Part shown: one piece after another, positions 49,964-59,301 of the stretch
Layout: each line of letters begins with the position of its first letter
Position numbering within the stretch: position 1 is the first letter of the stretch
Assembly: GCF_036226685.1 (NCBI RefSeq)
Contig: NZ_CP109009.1
Coordinates: forward strand, 4,588,001 to 4,652,000
Length of the DNA stretch: 64,000 bases
Reading direction: 5' to 3'
From: Streptomyces sp. NBC_00690
GTDB lineage: Bacteria; Actinomycetota; Actinomycetes; Streptomycetales; Streptomycetaceae
Position numbers and translations under genes: made by a program
The notes under the pieces: generated by a model
What the model was told of the DNA's origin: nothing
Database searches by the model: none
The model's input: only the letters and a program-made list of their open reading frames with translations

Positions 49964-52900
49964 TCATGGCCCCAGGTGGATCAGGGCGGCCCGGTCGAGC
50001 AGGTGTTGTGGACGGGTGGAGTCGATCTGGCGGAGGGCGTTGTGCAGGGCATGGGCCGCACGATGGGCGTGGGGGATTCCGTCCGGGCGGATGAGAAAGC
50101 GGTAGAAGTGCACGGCGATCTCGGTGGCCATCTCATCCGTGATCTGACCGAGGCTGGCGATCACATGGCGATAGCCGGCGGCCTGGAAGGCACTGGCTAT
50201 CGACCAGGCGGCGCCGCCCTCCGCCACCCCGACGGACAGATGCGTATCGCAGGCGGACAGATAGGCCAGGGCGCCGTCCAGCACGAGATCGTGCGGCGGG
50301 AGGTCGTGCTGGGTGAGCCTCACCTCGTTGAGGTGGAGTCCCGAAGGCAGGTCGCCACGGTGTGATCCATGTCCCGAGAAGTGGAAGAACTGGTGGTCCG
50401 AGAGGGCTGCCACCACGCGCTCCGTCGTCGCCTCGGCACCGGTCATCAGCGTCGCACCCGGGATGAGTTCATGGATGCGCTCCACTTCCCTGGAGGCGTT
50501 CTCCAGCGAGGTGTCCCCGACGACCAGCAGCATCCGCCGTTCGCCGCCTGTTCTGCTGCCGGCGCTGCTTCTGCTCCGCTCCTGGCGACGGCCGTCGATG
50601 AGGGCCTGGATACCGGGTGTGTAGGAGTGGACGGCAAAGTCCATCGCGGTCCGTGGGCGGCTGGTGTCGTACTGCCCGGCGGCATGGAGCGGCAGGGATG
50701 CGAAGGCGCCGGTGGGGAACCACCACAGACGGGGTGGGTCCTCATCGGGGACGAACAGCCCGTCGGGTTCCTCCGGTGTGCGGGCGGAGCGAGCAGGGCT
50801 CTCTGCCCGTTCGGAGCGGGGGGTGAGCTGAAGTTCGTGGAGGATCTGTCTGACGGGGTTGTGCCACAGCCACTCCAGCACTTCCAGCGCCGCCCGGACT
50901 TTCGCCGGGTCTGCCGGGTCGCTCATAGCCGCGGTGTACCGCTGGGCCTGCTCGGTCAGGCTTCGGCTATCGAGTCGTACCAGTGGGAGGACCGACAGTC
51001 CGCGCCGCCCGGTCAGGATCAGCGCATCACAGCGGCGGTCCGCGGGATTGAGAACGACGATCGGCCCTTCCTCCGCCGCGTCGATCAACTGCTGGACGTC
51101 GAGGGTTGGGAAGAGGCTCTCCAAGCCCGGAGCATGCCGGATGGAGTCGACCAGGCCGTTCAGTCGGTTCGCCAGATCGGGAGAGGACACCGCCCTCGTC
51201 TCCTCGCCGAGACGGAGATCGAGGTGGAGCAGGTTCCAGAGCCATTCCAGCTCCGTCACCAGACTGGGTCCCGCTCGCCTCAGCACCTGGGTCACGAAGT
51301 CGGCACCGCGATTCCACAGCTGCAACAGCGCGCTCTGTTGCTCCAGGTACGCCAGTGCGCGCTTGGGTGCGCCCGCCTCGATCGCGTAGGCGGCTGCCTC
51401 CTGCCCTAGCCGGGCCCACATGGTGATGAGGTCGGCGCGCTCCCTTCCCGGGAGGAGTACGGCGGTCGCCATGGCGTGGGTCGCGTCGTCGTAGCCGCGC
51501 AGGACGGCGTCGGAATCTCTGAGTCGTACGGCCAGTGTGGTTCGCAGCAGATCGGCTCTCAGCCGTAGCAGCGGTGGCGCGCTCGACTCCCTGGACAGAT
51601 GGGCGGCGTCGCGCAGCGCGTCGCTGAGTTCATCCGTCGATGCGCGGGGATCCCGCTGGACCGTGATGGCCCTGAGGAGCACCGCTTGCCATCTGGTCAG
51701 GTCCTGGTCGGTGTGCAACGTCATCATGGAGTCGAGGAAGCGCGAGGCTTGTCGGCCATCCTTGCCGCGTGGGCTGAGGATCTCCCGTTGGAGCAGCGCG
51801 GAGGCCAGCCAGACCGTGTCGGAGCGGCTCCCCTGGCTGTCATGAGTGGACCGGCGCTCGGCTTCTGCGAGGATTGCGACCGCCTCATCGAGTACGGCAG
51901 GGTCGCCCACCAGTCGATGGTGGGCGAGGAGCGATTCCCTGAGTAGTCCGTCCGCCCGGCTCCACCGCGGCGGAGCCGGGTACGTCTCCTCCGCCAGCGC
52001 CACGGCCTCCCGGGCGTTGGCGATGGCCCGCTCGACCGTCGCCAGGTCACCGGTCACCGCGACGTCGTCGAGTTGGCATCGGGTCAGGGCGCTCAGCGCA
52101 GGCAGCAGCGAGGGCCGGTGGCGGCGTTTCACCACGGCCTGGAGTTCCTTGATGGCACGGGTGAGGTCGCGGTGCTCTCCCAGCAGGTGGAAGCGGATGC
52201 GCAGGGCGTTGCCGAGTTCGATTCGGAGCGTCCCACGGCGGGCCCGGGACGCAGGTGTGAGGGAGATCGCTGCTCGCAGGTCGCTCAAGGCCGATTCGAG
52301 GTCGCCGCGGCCCGCGGTCATACGGAGCAGCGCCAGGGACACGGCAGCTCGGGTGGCGAGTCCCTCCGCCTGGACGGACGCCGGCCATCCGGGTGCGGCA
52401 CAGAACTCCGTGATGAGCGCATGGGCCCTGTCGAACTCGTTGATCTCCTGAGTGGCCCCGAAGACCATCAGATGGAACTGGGCCAGGGCCAGTTCGATCA
52501 GCGTCGACGGCGTGCCGATCTGCTGCGCTGCGGCGGATGCCAGAGCTCGGGCCCGATGGAGGTTGAGGGACCGTGGATCTGCCTCGTGTTGGGCGATCAG
52601 CGTGCGCAGGAGTTCGCAGACCGCCTCCGTGTTGCCCTCTTCCTGTACGAGCCCGGCTTCCACTGCCACATTGAGCACTTCCACCGATCTCATGAGGTCG
52701 TCGAAGCGTCGCGAGTGGAAGTACCGTTCGCGCAGGGCCGCTCCGAGGACGATGGGGACGCGTCTGGATGTGGGGCGCGTCTCGTTGAGTTCGCCGGCGA
52801 TCCCAACGGCCTTGTCCAGGGAGTCCCGTACGCCGAAGTGCAGGCCGTCGAGGTAGAACGTCTCCGCGATCAGCACTCTGAGGGTGGACTGCTGGCGTGG

Positions 52901-53947
52901 TGCGTAGTTCGTGTCGAGCGCGTAGCGGGCCAGCCGTGCGGCCTCCTTGAGGAGTTTGTCCTCGTTCGCCTGGTGGAAGCGGGTGATGAGACGGTCGAGT
53001 TCCCTCATCAGGCGCGGTGTCACCACATCGAGCGGTGCACCGGTACGCATCAGCTCGTGCAGCACCTCCCACTCCGATGCCTCGTCCACCTGCCCGATTT
53101 GGCCGGGCGGGTCGAGGCGATAGAGCTCACCCCCTCCCGTACGGAGGTTGACCGCACCCGGCCCCACGGGAACGCGGACCACCGCGCCGGCCTCGATCCG
53201 TACCGGGGGTTGGGCCCGGCTCGTGAGGACCTCCACCATCCGGGGGTGGGTGTCGGGTACCAGGATCGCCACCGCGTCCGGACCCTGGACCTCGCCGATG
53301 AGGAGGTTCCTGCCCTCCCTGCGCAGTCCGAGCCGGACCCGGCCGACGGCCGGGGCGATCGTCGCCACGTCCGCGAGGGTCAGGTCCGGTGCCGGTCCCA
53401 GCGGGAGGGAAGGGGCGTGGGCGCGGGTCGCATTGGCCAGGCTCCAGGCGGTGGCGCTCGTCCGGGCCGCTTCGGGCAGTCGCTGCCAGGCGCCGGCGAA
53501 CCAGCCGGCGACCCCGCTGCGCTGTTCCCGGACGAGGGCGTGCAGAGCCCGGCCGAGGTGCTGTTCGGCCTTGTCGGTGTCACCGGTCAGGCTCGCCCAG
53601 GTGATCTGCTCCTCCAGGAAGAGCGCGGGTGAGAGGTCCTGGTGGTGGTCGGAGAGAAGGGTGAAGACCTCCGCCATCCCCGGCTCGGCTGCCAGCCGCC
53701 GGGTGAGTCGCCCCCGTAGATAGGGCAGGCACTCGGGCAGCAGGGCGATGGCGTCGTGAGTCCGGGCGCCCACCCACTCGCAGAACCACAGATCGGCCTC
53801 GGCCCCGACATCGAGGTGCGGATGGAGACCCAGCCGTACGGCACGGATCAGTTCGGGCTCGATGCGGGTGGCGATGCTGAGCGTGGTCGCCAGCTCCAGA
53901 GCCCCGGGCGGGGGCGCGGGCGGTAGGCCGTCGGGGAACTCGATCAC
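49964..53947 (-). CDS. CHAT-domain protease with TPR-like helices (1327 aa)
   Basis: A large soluble protein. The C-terminal ~330 residues form a caspase-like CHAT domain with catalytic His1193 (FFHFSGHGSH) and Cys1233 (YLSACDTHLS). The long N-terminal and central region (residues ~100-900) is helical and TPR-like (ALSDLRAAISLTPASRARRG; LLGEHRDLTRAIKELQAVVK). The GTG at 53947 overlaps the vWA gene stop (GTGA). Last gene of a five-gene operon. In related conflict systems the CHAT protease is the effector triggered by the NTPase partner. No signal peptide; catalytic residues intact. Confidence 0.87.
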   Translation of the reverse strand: MIEFPDGLPPAPPPGALELATTLSIATRIEPELIRAVRLGLHPHLDVGAEADLWFCEWVGARTHDAIALLPECLPYLRGRLTRRLAAEPGMAEVFTLLSDHHQDLSPALFLEEQITWASLTGDTDKAEQHLGRALHALVREQRSGVAGWFAGAWQRLPEAARTSATAWSLANATRAHAPSLPLGPAPDLTLADVATIAPAVGRVRLGLRREGRNLLIGEVQGPDAVAILVPDTHPRMVEVLTSRAQPPVRIEAGAVVRVPVGPGAVNLRTGGGELYRLDPPGQIGQVDEASEWEVLHELMRTGAPLDVVTPRLMRELDRLITRFHQANEDKLLKEAARLARYALDTNYAPRQQSTLRVLIAETFYLDGLHFGVRDSLDKAVGIAGELNETRPTSRRVPIVLGAALRERYFHSRRFDDLMRSVEVLNVAVEAGLVQEEGNTEAVCELLRTLIAQHEADPRSLNLHRARALASAAAQQIGTPSTLIELALAQFHLMVFGATQEINEFDRAHALITEFCAAPGWPASVQAEGLATRAAVSLALLRMTAGRGDLESALSDLRAAISLTPASRARRGTLRIELGNALRIRFHLLGEHRDLTRAIKELQAVVKRRHRPSLLPALSALTRCQLDDVAVTGDLATVERAIANAREAVALAEETYPAPPRWSRADGLLRESLLAHHRLVGDPAVLDEAVAILAEAERRSTHDSQGSRSDTVWLASALLQREILSPRGKDGRQASRFLDSMMTLHTDQDLTRWQAVLLRAITVQRDPRASTDELSDALRDAAHLSRESSAPPLLRLRADLLRTTLAVRLRDSDAVLRGYDDATHAMATAVLLPGRERADLITMWARLGQEAAAYAIEAGAPKRALAYLEQQSALLQLWNRGADFVTQVLRRAGPSLVTELEWLWNLLHLDLRLGEETRAVSSPDLANRLNGLVDSIRHAPGLESLFPTLDVQQLIDAAEEGPIVVLNPADRRCDALILTGRRGLSVLPLVRLDSRSLTEQAQRYTAAMSDPADPAKVRAALEVLEWLWHNPVRQILHELQLTPRSERAESPARSARTPEEPDGLFVPDEDPPRLWWFPTGAFASLPLHAAGQYDTSRPRTAMDFAVHSYTPGIQALIDGRRQERSRSSAGSRTGGERRMLLVVGDTSLENASREVERIHELIPGATLMTGAEATTERVVAALSDHQFFHFSGHGSHRGDLPSGLHLNEVRLTQHDLPPHDLVLDGALAYLSACDTHLSVGVAEGGAAWSIASAFQAAGYRHVIASLGQITDEMATEIAVHFYRFLIRPDGIPHAHRAAHALHNALRQIDSTRPQHLLDRAALIHLGP

Positions 53948-54912
53948 GGCATCCTCGCGCTGATCTGGCCGGTGGTGGTGGTCCGGTCCCAACTCACGAG
54001 CGGCAGCAGCGCATTCATCCAGGCCGGCCAGCGCGCGGGCGGATAGGGGACGAGGGCGACGGGCTGGCAGCCGGCACGGGTGACGAGCGCGATGAACTCC
54101 TGCCACTCCTCGGGGGTGCTCCGCCCATGGGCGTAGGGCTGTGCGCCGAGACCGAGGTCGGAGAGCAGCAGGATGCGCTGGCCGCCCGTCGGCGGGGTGT
54201 AGTCGGTGCGGGTCCAGCGGGCGCCGGAGCCCGTGCCGCGTTGCGGGGCGTCGGAGAAGTACCCGACGTCGACGAGTTCGCGGCCGACGACCGAGCGGAT
54301 CTGGCGGACCAGATGGTCCTGGTCGCGTCGGAAGGGCTGCATGGTGCTGCCGCGGTCGACCAGCACCTGGACGCCGTAGCGCAGGGTGCGCACCTGCCTG
54401 CGGGGCAGTTGGACGACGGGGCGGCAGCGGGCGAGCGTCTCGATCAGTGCGTCGATGTCGATCGGCCCGTCGTCCACCTGCTGGGCCAGGGCCGCCCGGA
54501 TGAGGCTGCTGGTCCAGCGGGGGACCAGCAGGGGGATGTGCGGGCGTACGGTGCGTTCGGTCGTGGGGAGCGCGAGGCGTTCGACCGGATCGGGTGCGGG
54601 GCTCGTGGTCTCGATGCGGCGGGGCTGGAGCAGCGGGAGTTCCGCCAGGGCCCTGCTCGGCTCGGGCTCCTCAACGGTGTCGGGTTCCGCAGGCTCGTCT
54701 TCGCGGTGTCGTGGCGCCCGTTCGTTGTGGTCGTCGGACGGGTGAGCGGGCTGGAGCGGGGGAGCGGGGAGGGGTTCGTCGTCGAGGGGTGTGACGGCAG
54801 TGGTGGTGAAACCCAACACCCGCAGCACCTGGACCTGTTCCTCCTCGGTCTGCGCCGTTTCGAGCGCTCGGACCGCGTCCCCGATCCAGATCTGCGGGCG
54901 CACTCTGCTCAC
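53944..54912 (-). CDS. vWA-like protein (SAV_2336 type)
   Basis: A 322-residue soluble protein. The GTG at 54912 overlaps the MoxR stop (GTGA). An acidic, proline-rich linker (residues ~45-125) precedes a von Willebrand A-like domain: VQVLVDRGSTMQPFRRD has a degenerate metal site (D-x-G-S-T), and RILLLSDLGLG supplies the second strand. The C-terminus ends TGQISARMP. vWA proteins next to MoxR ATPases act together as a chaperone-like unit. It resembles Streptomyces proteins often annotated SAV_2336 N-terminal. Confidence 0.72.
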   Translation of the reverse strand: MSRVRPQIWIGDAVRALETAQTEEEQVQVLRVLGFTTTAVTPLDDEPLPAPPLQPAHPSDDHNERAPRHREDEPAEPDTVEEPEPSRALAELPLLQPRRIETTSPAPDPVERLALPTTERTVRPHIPLLVPRWTSSLIRAALAQQVDDGPIDIDALIETLARCRPVVQLPRRQVRTLRYGVQVLVDRGSTMQPFRRDQDHLVRQIRSVVGRELVDVGYFSDAPQRGTGSGARWTRTDYTPPTGGQRILLLSDLGLGAQPYAHGRSTPEEWQEFIALVTRAGCQPVALVPYPPARWPAWMNALLPLVSWDRTTTTGQISARMP

Positions 54913-55835
54913 CCCTGCTTCTGGGGTGATTTGGTCAGGGTGAGGGTGCGGATCAGTTCCCACTTCGGGCCACCGGGCCGGATGTCGAGGGCCCGGCAGG
55001 CACGCAATGCATCCAGGTACTCGGCAGTGCTGGGCAGCCGATCGCGCCGGGCGTCACGGCCCTCCCGTGCGCTCATCAACTCGATGGCCAGCGCCTCGGC
55101 CAGTCGCCGGGTCGCTGTGTCCCACTCCTGGCCCTCGTGGCGCAGATGCATTTCGGCGATCCGCAGCAGGCTCGCGCCGGTCGGCGCAGGCAGGGTGAAG
55201 GTGACGCACCGCCGGAGGAACGCCTGAGGCAGTTCCCGTTCGTCGTTGGTGGTGATCACGACCAGATGTGCGCCGACGGACGGCTCCCGACAGACGGTGG
55301 TTTCGGTCTCGGCAACGGTGAACTCCTGCGAACCGAGCGGTACGAGGAGGCTGTTGGGCACGTCCGGGTCGGCCTTGTCGATCTCGTCGATGAGGACGAC
55401 GGCGTCCTTGGCCTGGCGCTCGTGGGCGAAACGATCCATGGGGTCGTGGGCCGCCGGCGCCCTGAACAGCCCACCGCGGGTGCGGGCGGACTCGGGCGCC
55501 AGCGACCACCACAGCACACCGGGCCGTACGTACTCGGCGTCCTGGAGGTGGGAGCGGTGCGCCTGGGCGTCCGCGAGCCGTCGCACGCTGTCGAAGGTCC
55601 ACAGCAGATCGGTGGCCCGGGTCCGGGAGGTCACCACGTGCTCGTAGTACCGCATGCCCTCGGTGCGGGCGTAGAAGGGGGCGAGGGACGACTTGCCCGA
55701 TCCGGGCTCACCGCTCAGCAGCAGCGGTCGATCGGTGGCCAGCGCGACCTTGATGGCCAGATCGAGTTCGGCAGGCATGTCGTAGAGCTGACCGTCCCGG
55801 GGATCGGGACCGTGGGGAGTGGGCGGGGCGGTCAC
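54909..55835 (-). CDS. MoxR-family AAA+ ATPase
   Basis: A 308-residue ATPase. Walker A GEPGSGKS is at residues 42-49, Walker B VVLIDEIDKAD at about 146-156, with a sensor 1-like VVITTNDERELP and arginine finger region FLRRCVTFTLP. The GTG at 55835 is preferred because CCGAGGAG lies 5 bases upstream; ATG 55892, directly after the TIR stop, would add 19 residues. MoxR proteins usually partner vWA proteins to remodel or activate other proteins. The stop overlaps the vWA start. Confidence 0.85.
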   Translation of the reverse strand: MTAPPTPHGPDPRDGQLYDMPAELDLAIKVALATDRPLLLSGEPGSGKSSLAPFYARTEGMRYYEHVVTSRTRATDLLWTFDSVRRLADAQAHRSHLQDAEYVRPGVLWWSLAPESARTRGGLFRAPAAHDPMDRFAHERQAKDAVVLIDEIDKADPDVPNSLLVPLGSQEFTVAETETTVCREPSVGAHLVVITTNDERELPQAFLRRCVTFTLPAPTGASLLRIAEMHLRHEGQEWDTATRRLAEALAIELMSAREGRDARRDRLPSTAEYLDALRACRALDIRPGGPKWELIRTLTLTKSPQKQG

Positions 55836-55892
55836 GAGTGCTCCTCGGATGTGTCGGTGGGCCGGCTCGGGGGGATCGGTGGCGGCGTCCAT

Positions 55893-57152
55893 CTAGTACC
55901 TGCCGTGGAGCCGGTCCGGCAGCTTCCACAGCCGTCGGGTGAGCTGCTTCGCTTCGTTTTCGTCCTGGCCTTCGAGCAGGGGCTTCAGCACGATCGGATT
56001 CTTGAAGGCGGCCTGGACGTGCGCATCGGGCAGAGCGGTGCCCGTGGCCACCACCACGACCAGCCAGGAGAACTTTCCGTGCAGCAGTTTGACCGCCTCG
56101 GCGAGGTCGGTCGTGGGCGGGTCGGGCTCCCGGATGATGAGGTAGCGGACGTCCTCGCGCAGATTGGACGGGAGGATGCGGTCCTCCTCGTCGTCCGCGT
56201 CGAAGAACTGTTTCCACACGGCGTCCTCCCAGTCGCGGAACCTGGCCGCGACCACGTCCTCCCCCGCGGGCATGGGGCCGCCCACCGACACCATCTCGTA
56301 GCCGCGGGTGGCATTGCAGGTCGCCCGGCGTATGTAGTGCTTGGCGGTGTCCGGCTGGCGGGCGTTGAGGAATACGGTCATGTCCCGCGGCTGGGTCGCC
56401 GATGCCGGCAGCACCCCTCGTGCGGCCTCTTCGCTGACCCAGGTGGTCTCCAGGGAGGCGATCAGCCGTCGGAGCGTGTCGGTCGACAGCGAAGGCGCCA
56501 CTTCGTGGACCGCGTGCGACATGCGGTCCACGGGTGCGACCAGGAACTGGTGCGCCAGGAAGAGACAGCCCCCGTTGAGCTGGGGCAGATGCTTCTCCTT
56601 CAGCTTCAGCGCGGTCGCGGCCTTCACCAGACGGCCCGTGTGCTGGGCCTCGCCGAGGTACTCCGAGAGCGTGTTGAGCCAGGCTGCCATCGGGTCGTTC
56701 TCAGACGCCTGCGCGGGCAGTTCGGCGAACTGCTTGAGGACCAGTTCGGCGATGCTCCCGGCGTCCTGCGGTGCGCCGCGTGCGGTGCGCGCGAACTGGA
56801 CCGGTCGCAACTCCTCCATACCGGCGTCCTTGACCGAGCCGGTGGACAGATCTCCCAGGAGCACGGGCACCACGGTCAGCCGGGCGCCCAGAGCCCTGCG
56901 CCACATCAGGATGTTGACCTCGCGGCGCACCCAGAAGGACTTCAGCGCCTTCTCGTTGATGAGGACCACGGCGGCGTGACAGCGGGCGAGCCAGTCGACG
57001 ATCTCCGGACGCCACTCCTGGCCCGGCGGGATGTCCTCCTGGTCCACGAGGGGTTGGAAGCCCTTGGCGGCGAGGCCGTCCTTGATGGTCTCCAACACCG
57101 TCATCGCGAACTCGTCGCCGCGCGCACTATGGCTGATGAAGACGTCCCTCAC
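55893..57152 (-). CDS. TIR-domain protein (419 aa)
   Basis: The N-terminal ~130 residues form a TIR domain: RDVFISHSARGDEFAMTVLE, then QPLVDQEDIPPGQEW, VVLINEKALKSFWVRREV with the expected catalytic Glu78, and VVPVLLGDL. This suggests NADase activity or a signalling role. The remaining ~280 residues are helical, then alpha/beta, with no recognised domain; they may be an iSTAND-like or sensor module. GTG start at 57152. It follows the SLATT-like gene by 43 bases and precedes MoxR closely. Soluble, no signal peptide. Confidence 0.82.
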   Translation of the reverse strand: MRDVFISHSARGDEFAMTVLETIKDGLAAKGFQPLVDQEDIPPGQEWRPEIVDWLARCHAAVVLINEKALKSFWVRREVNILMWRRALGARLTVVPVLLGDLSTGSVKDAGMEELRPVQFARTARGAPQDAGSIAELVLKQFAELPAQASENDPMAAWLNTLSEYLGEAQHTGRLVKAATALKLKEKHLPQLNGGCLFLAHQFLVAPVDRMSHAVHEVAPSLSTDTLRRLIASLETTWVSEEAARGVLPASATQPRDMTVFLNARQPDTAKHYIRRATCNATRGYEMVSVGGPMPAGEDVVAARFRDWEDAVWKQFFDADDEEDRILPSNLREDVRYLIIREPDPPTTDLAEAVKLLHGKFSWLVVVVATGTALPDAHVQAAFKNPIVLKPLLEGQDENEAKQLTRRLWKLPDRLHGRY

Positions 57153-57195
57153 GTCGTCGATTGTGATCCATTGTCAGCCGATTCGGCAGGGAGTC

Positions 57196-58440
57196 TCACA
57201 AACCGGCGTCGAACTCCGGTTTCACGACGATGATGCGCCACCGCCGCAGTTCCTCCGCAAGGGTCAGCTCCACCCGGACCGCCAGCGCCCTGAACAGGAC
57301 CACCGCATCAGGGGTGGCGGGCTTGGACAGCAGGGTGCGCAGGGTGTTCTCGTGCCCCAGCAGTTCCTGACGGGTCTCCCGGTAGGAGGCGGCCAGCCGC
57401 TGGGCGGCGAACAGGTTCTGGATCGCCAACACGGCGTTGCACAGGGGCGGGAGGCCCGCGGCCAGCAGGGCGACGATCGCCGCCGTCGTCGACGGGGTGT
57501 GACCGTCCGGGCCGGCCAGCAGCAGGGCGGCGTAGCACAGGGCGACGGCGATGCCGGCGAGCACCATCGCCTTGGCCACCCGGCCGAGGGACCTCTCGGT
57601 CCGCTCGCACTTCTCGACGGACAACTCCATGAACAGGGCCTGACGCCTTATGCGGTAGTCCAGATAGGTCCGCATCCGGTCGACGACGTCGGGCGCGGGA
57701 CCCTGCTGGGGGGAATTGCGGCGCCACACCTCGTCCTGCCAGTGGTGCTCGTCGCCGAGCGTCGTCCGATCGGCGAAACGGTTCAGTTCGTCGAGTTGGG
57801 CCTGTTCGGCGTTGGAGAGGACGTTCAGCCGGGCGTCGCGCACCCGCTCCGCGTCTTCGGAGGACAGCCCGAGATAGGGCCCGACCCCGGCGAGGAGCAG
57901 AAACATCTCCCGGCGGAACACCTCGCCCCGCATCCGACTGACCACCCAGGGCCTGGAAGGCTCCTGCCCCGTCCAGATGGTCCAGATCATGGCGACCAAC
58001 AGCAGGCACTCGGCCAGGATGAAACCGATCGCCAAGGACTCGCCGTTGTTGAGGAACACGGTCTGCACGGTCAGGAACAGCACGGCGAGCGCCGGCAGCA
58101 CCGCAAGGCGGATGCCCACGGCCCGGAAGTCGCCCTGGTGATCCACCGGATCATTTCCGGACGGCCGTCGCAGCACCCCCGCATAGTCGATCGGCGGACG
58201 GACGTCCGCTCCAGGCGTCCAGGCGTCCCGCTGCGCCCGGCTGGCTCTCCTGCGCCGTCGATGTGCCCATTCGCGTCCGATGCGATAGCCGCTGTCGATC
58301 AGTACGAGCAGCCAGAACGCCCCGGCGACCGGGGTGAGGACCAAGAAGGCGGACAACCCGGTGATCGAGGCCGCAACGACCAGCCCTGCGAAAACGACCG
58401 TACTCGCGACAACGACGACAGCCCGTGCGGCAGCCAGCAT
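57196..58440 (-). CDS. SLATT/DUF4231-like membrane protein
   Basis: A 414-residue membrane protein, first gene of the operon. Predicted helices: two near residues 5-50, two at ~110-160, and a C-terminal pair (MVLAGIAVALCYAALLLAG; TAAIVALLAAGLPPLCNAVL) embedded in coiled segments (FMELSVEKCERTERSLGRVA; AASYRETRQELLGHENTLRT). This C-terminal layout matches SLATT-type two-TM proteins, proposed pore-forming effectors of conflict systems. Start ATG 58440. Assignment to SLATT is by pattern; DUF4231 is the alternative name. Confidence 0.68.
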   Translation of the reverse strand: MLAAARAVVVVASTVVFAGLVVAASITGLSAFLVLTPVAGAFWLLVLIDSGYRIGREWAHRRRRRASRAQRDAWTPGADVRPPIDYAGVLRRPSGNDPVDHQGDFRAVGIRLAVLPALAVLFLTVQTVFLNNGESLAIGFILAECLLLVAMIWTIWTGQEPSRPWVVSRMRGEVFRREMFLLLAGVGPYLGLSSEDAERVRDARLNVLSNAEQAQLDELNRFADRTTLGDEHHWQDEVWRRNSPQQGPAPDVVDRMRTYLDYRIRRQALFMELSVEKCERTERSLGRVAKAMVLAGIAVALCYAALLLAGPDGHTPSTTAAIVALLAAGLPPLCNAVLAIQNLFAAQRLAASYRETRQELLGHENTLRTLLSKPATPDAVVLFRALAVRVELTLAEELRRWRIIVVKPEFDAGL

Positions 58441-58746
58441 GTTCCCCCCTACAGCGGCGCGTCACTCGACGCTATCGAAGATTCCCAAGCTGCTGCTCCG
58501 GAACCCTGGACCCCCGAACGAGGCGTCCCCGTTCGCCAGCGGCTTCGGCGCACGGTCTTCGTCGGGAGGCGGGGGCCGAGGGCCGGGGGCAGGGGTCGGG
58601 GCTCGGCCGGACGGGGGAGCTCTCGCCCGTCCGGCGGCCGTGCGCGGCCGTGCGGGTGCCGGCCGTGCCGGACGGTGGTGCACTGGATCGGGTCGTATCC
58701 GGCATCAGGGCCGCACGGCGACGGCCAACGCACATCGGAGGCAACC
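58441..58746. other. Divergent promoter region
   Basis: The 306 bases separate the conflict operon from the DoxX gene. The sequence is GC-rich, with GGGGGCCGAGGGCCGGGGGC-type runs near 58570-58595. No gene was found; GTG 58747 is preceded by GGAGG. The promoter of the five-gene operon must lie here on the minus strand, but no hexamers are claimed. Confidence 0.4.
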
Positions 58747-59175
58747 GTGGAGCCGTTCATCGCCCTCGTCGTGGGGCTCGTCGTGGCCCGGGTCATCGGC
58801 TGGGCCGGAGTGGACGCGCTCGACAACTGGCAGAACGCCCTCAAGGTCGGCGTGGCGCTGATGTTCCTGCTCGCGGCGTTCGCCCACTTCCACCCCAAGC
58901 TGCGTCCGCAGATCGTCGAGATGGTTCCGCCGGTGTTGCCGCGACCGGAGCTGCTGGTGAACATCACCGGCGCACTGGAGATCGCCGGGGCGGTCGGCCT
59001 GCTGATCCCCGCCACCTCCACCTGGGCGGCGATCGGCCTGATCCTGCTGATGGCGGCGATGTACCCGGCCAATGTCTCCGCCGCCCGCCGAAAGGTGGCC
59101 CAGGGCGATCCGATCGGACCGCGTACGGTCTTCCAACTCGTCTACATGGGAGCTGCGGCGCTCACCCTCGTCTGA
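58747..59175 (+). CDS. DoxX-family membrane protein
   Basis: A 142-residue protein with four predicted helices (ALVVGLVVARVIGWAGVDAL; VALMFLLAAFAHFHPKLRPQ; ALEIAGAVGLLIPATSTWAA; TVFQLVYMGAAALTLV) in DoxX layout. GTG 58747 has GGAGG upstream. DoxX proteins are small membrane redox or unknown-function proteins. Convergent with the response-regulator gene. Confidence 0.85.
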   Translation: MEPFIALVVGLVVARVIGWAGVDALDNWQNALKVGVALMFLLAAFAHFHPKLRPQIVEMVPPVLPRPELLVNITGALEIAGAVGLLIPATSTWAAIGLILLMAAMYPANVSAARRKVAQGDPIGPRTVFQLVYMGAAALTLV

Positions 59176-59210
59176 ACCGCCCGTCGAGCGCGGGAGCCGT
59201 GCGCTGCGCC

Positions 59211-59233
59211 CGTGGCGGGATTCCCGCGCCACG
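59211..59233. terminator. Hairpin between DoxX and response-regulator genes
   Basis: CGTGGCGGGA and TCCCGCGCCACG pair with one bulged base. Located between convergent genes, it is a candidate bidirectional terminator. Confidence 0.45.
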
Positions 59234-59301
59234 CCTGTGCCCGGGGTCGCCGCCGGGCGGGGCCGGCGGGGTGCGGCTCCGGGCCGCCGAACTGTCTGGC
59301 C

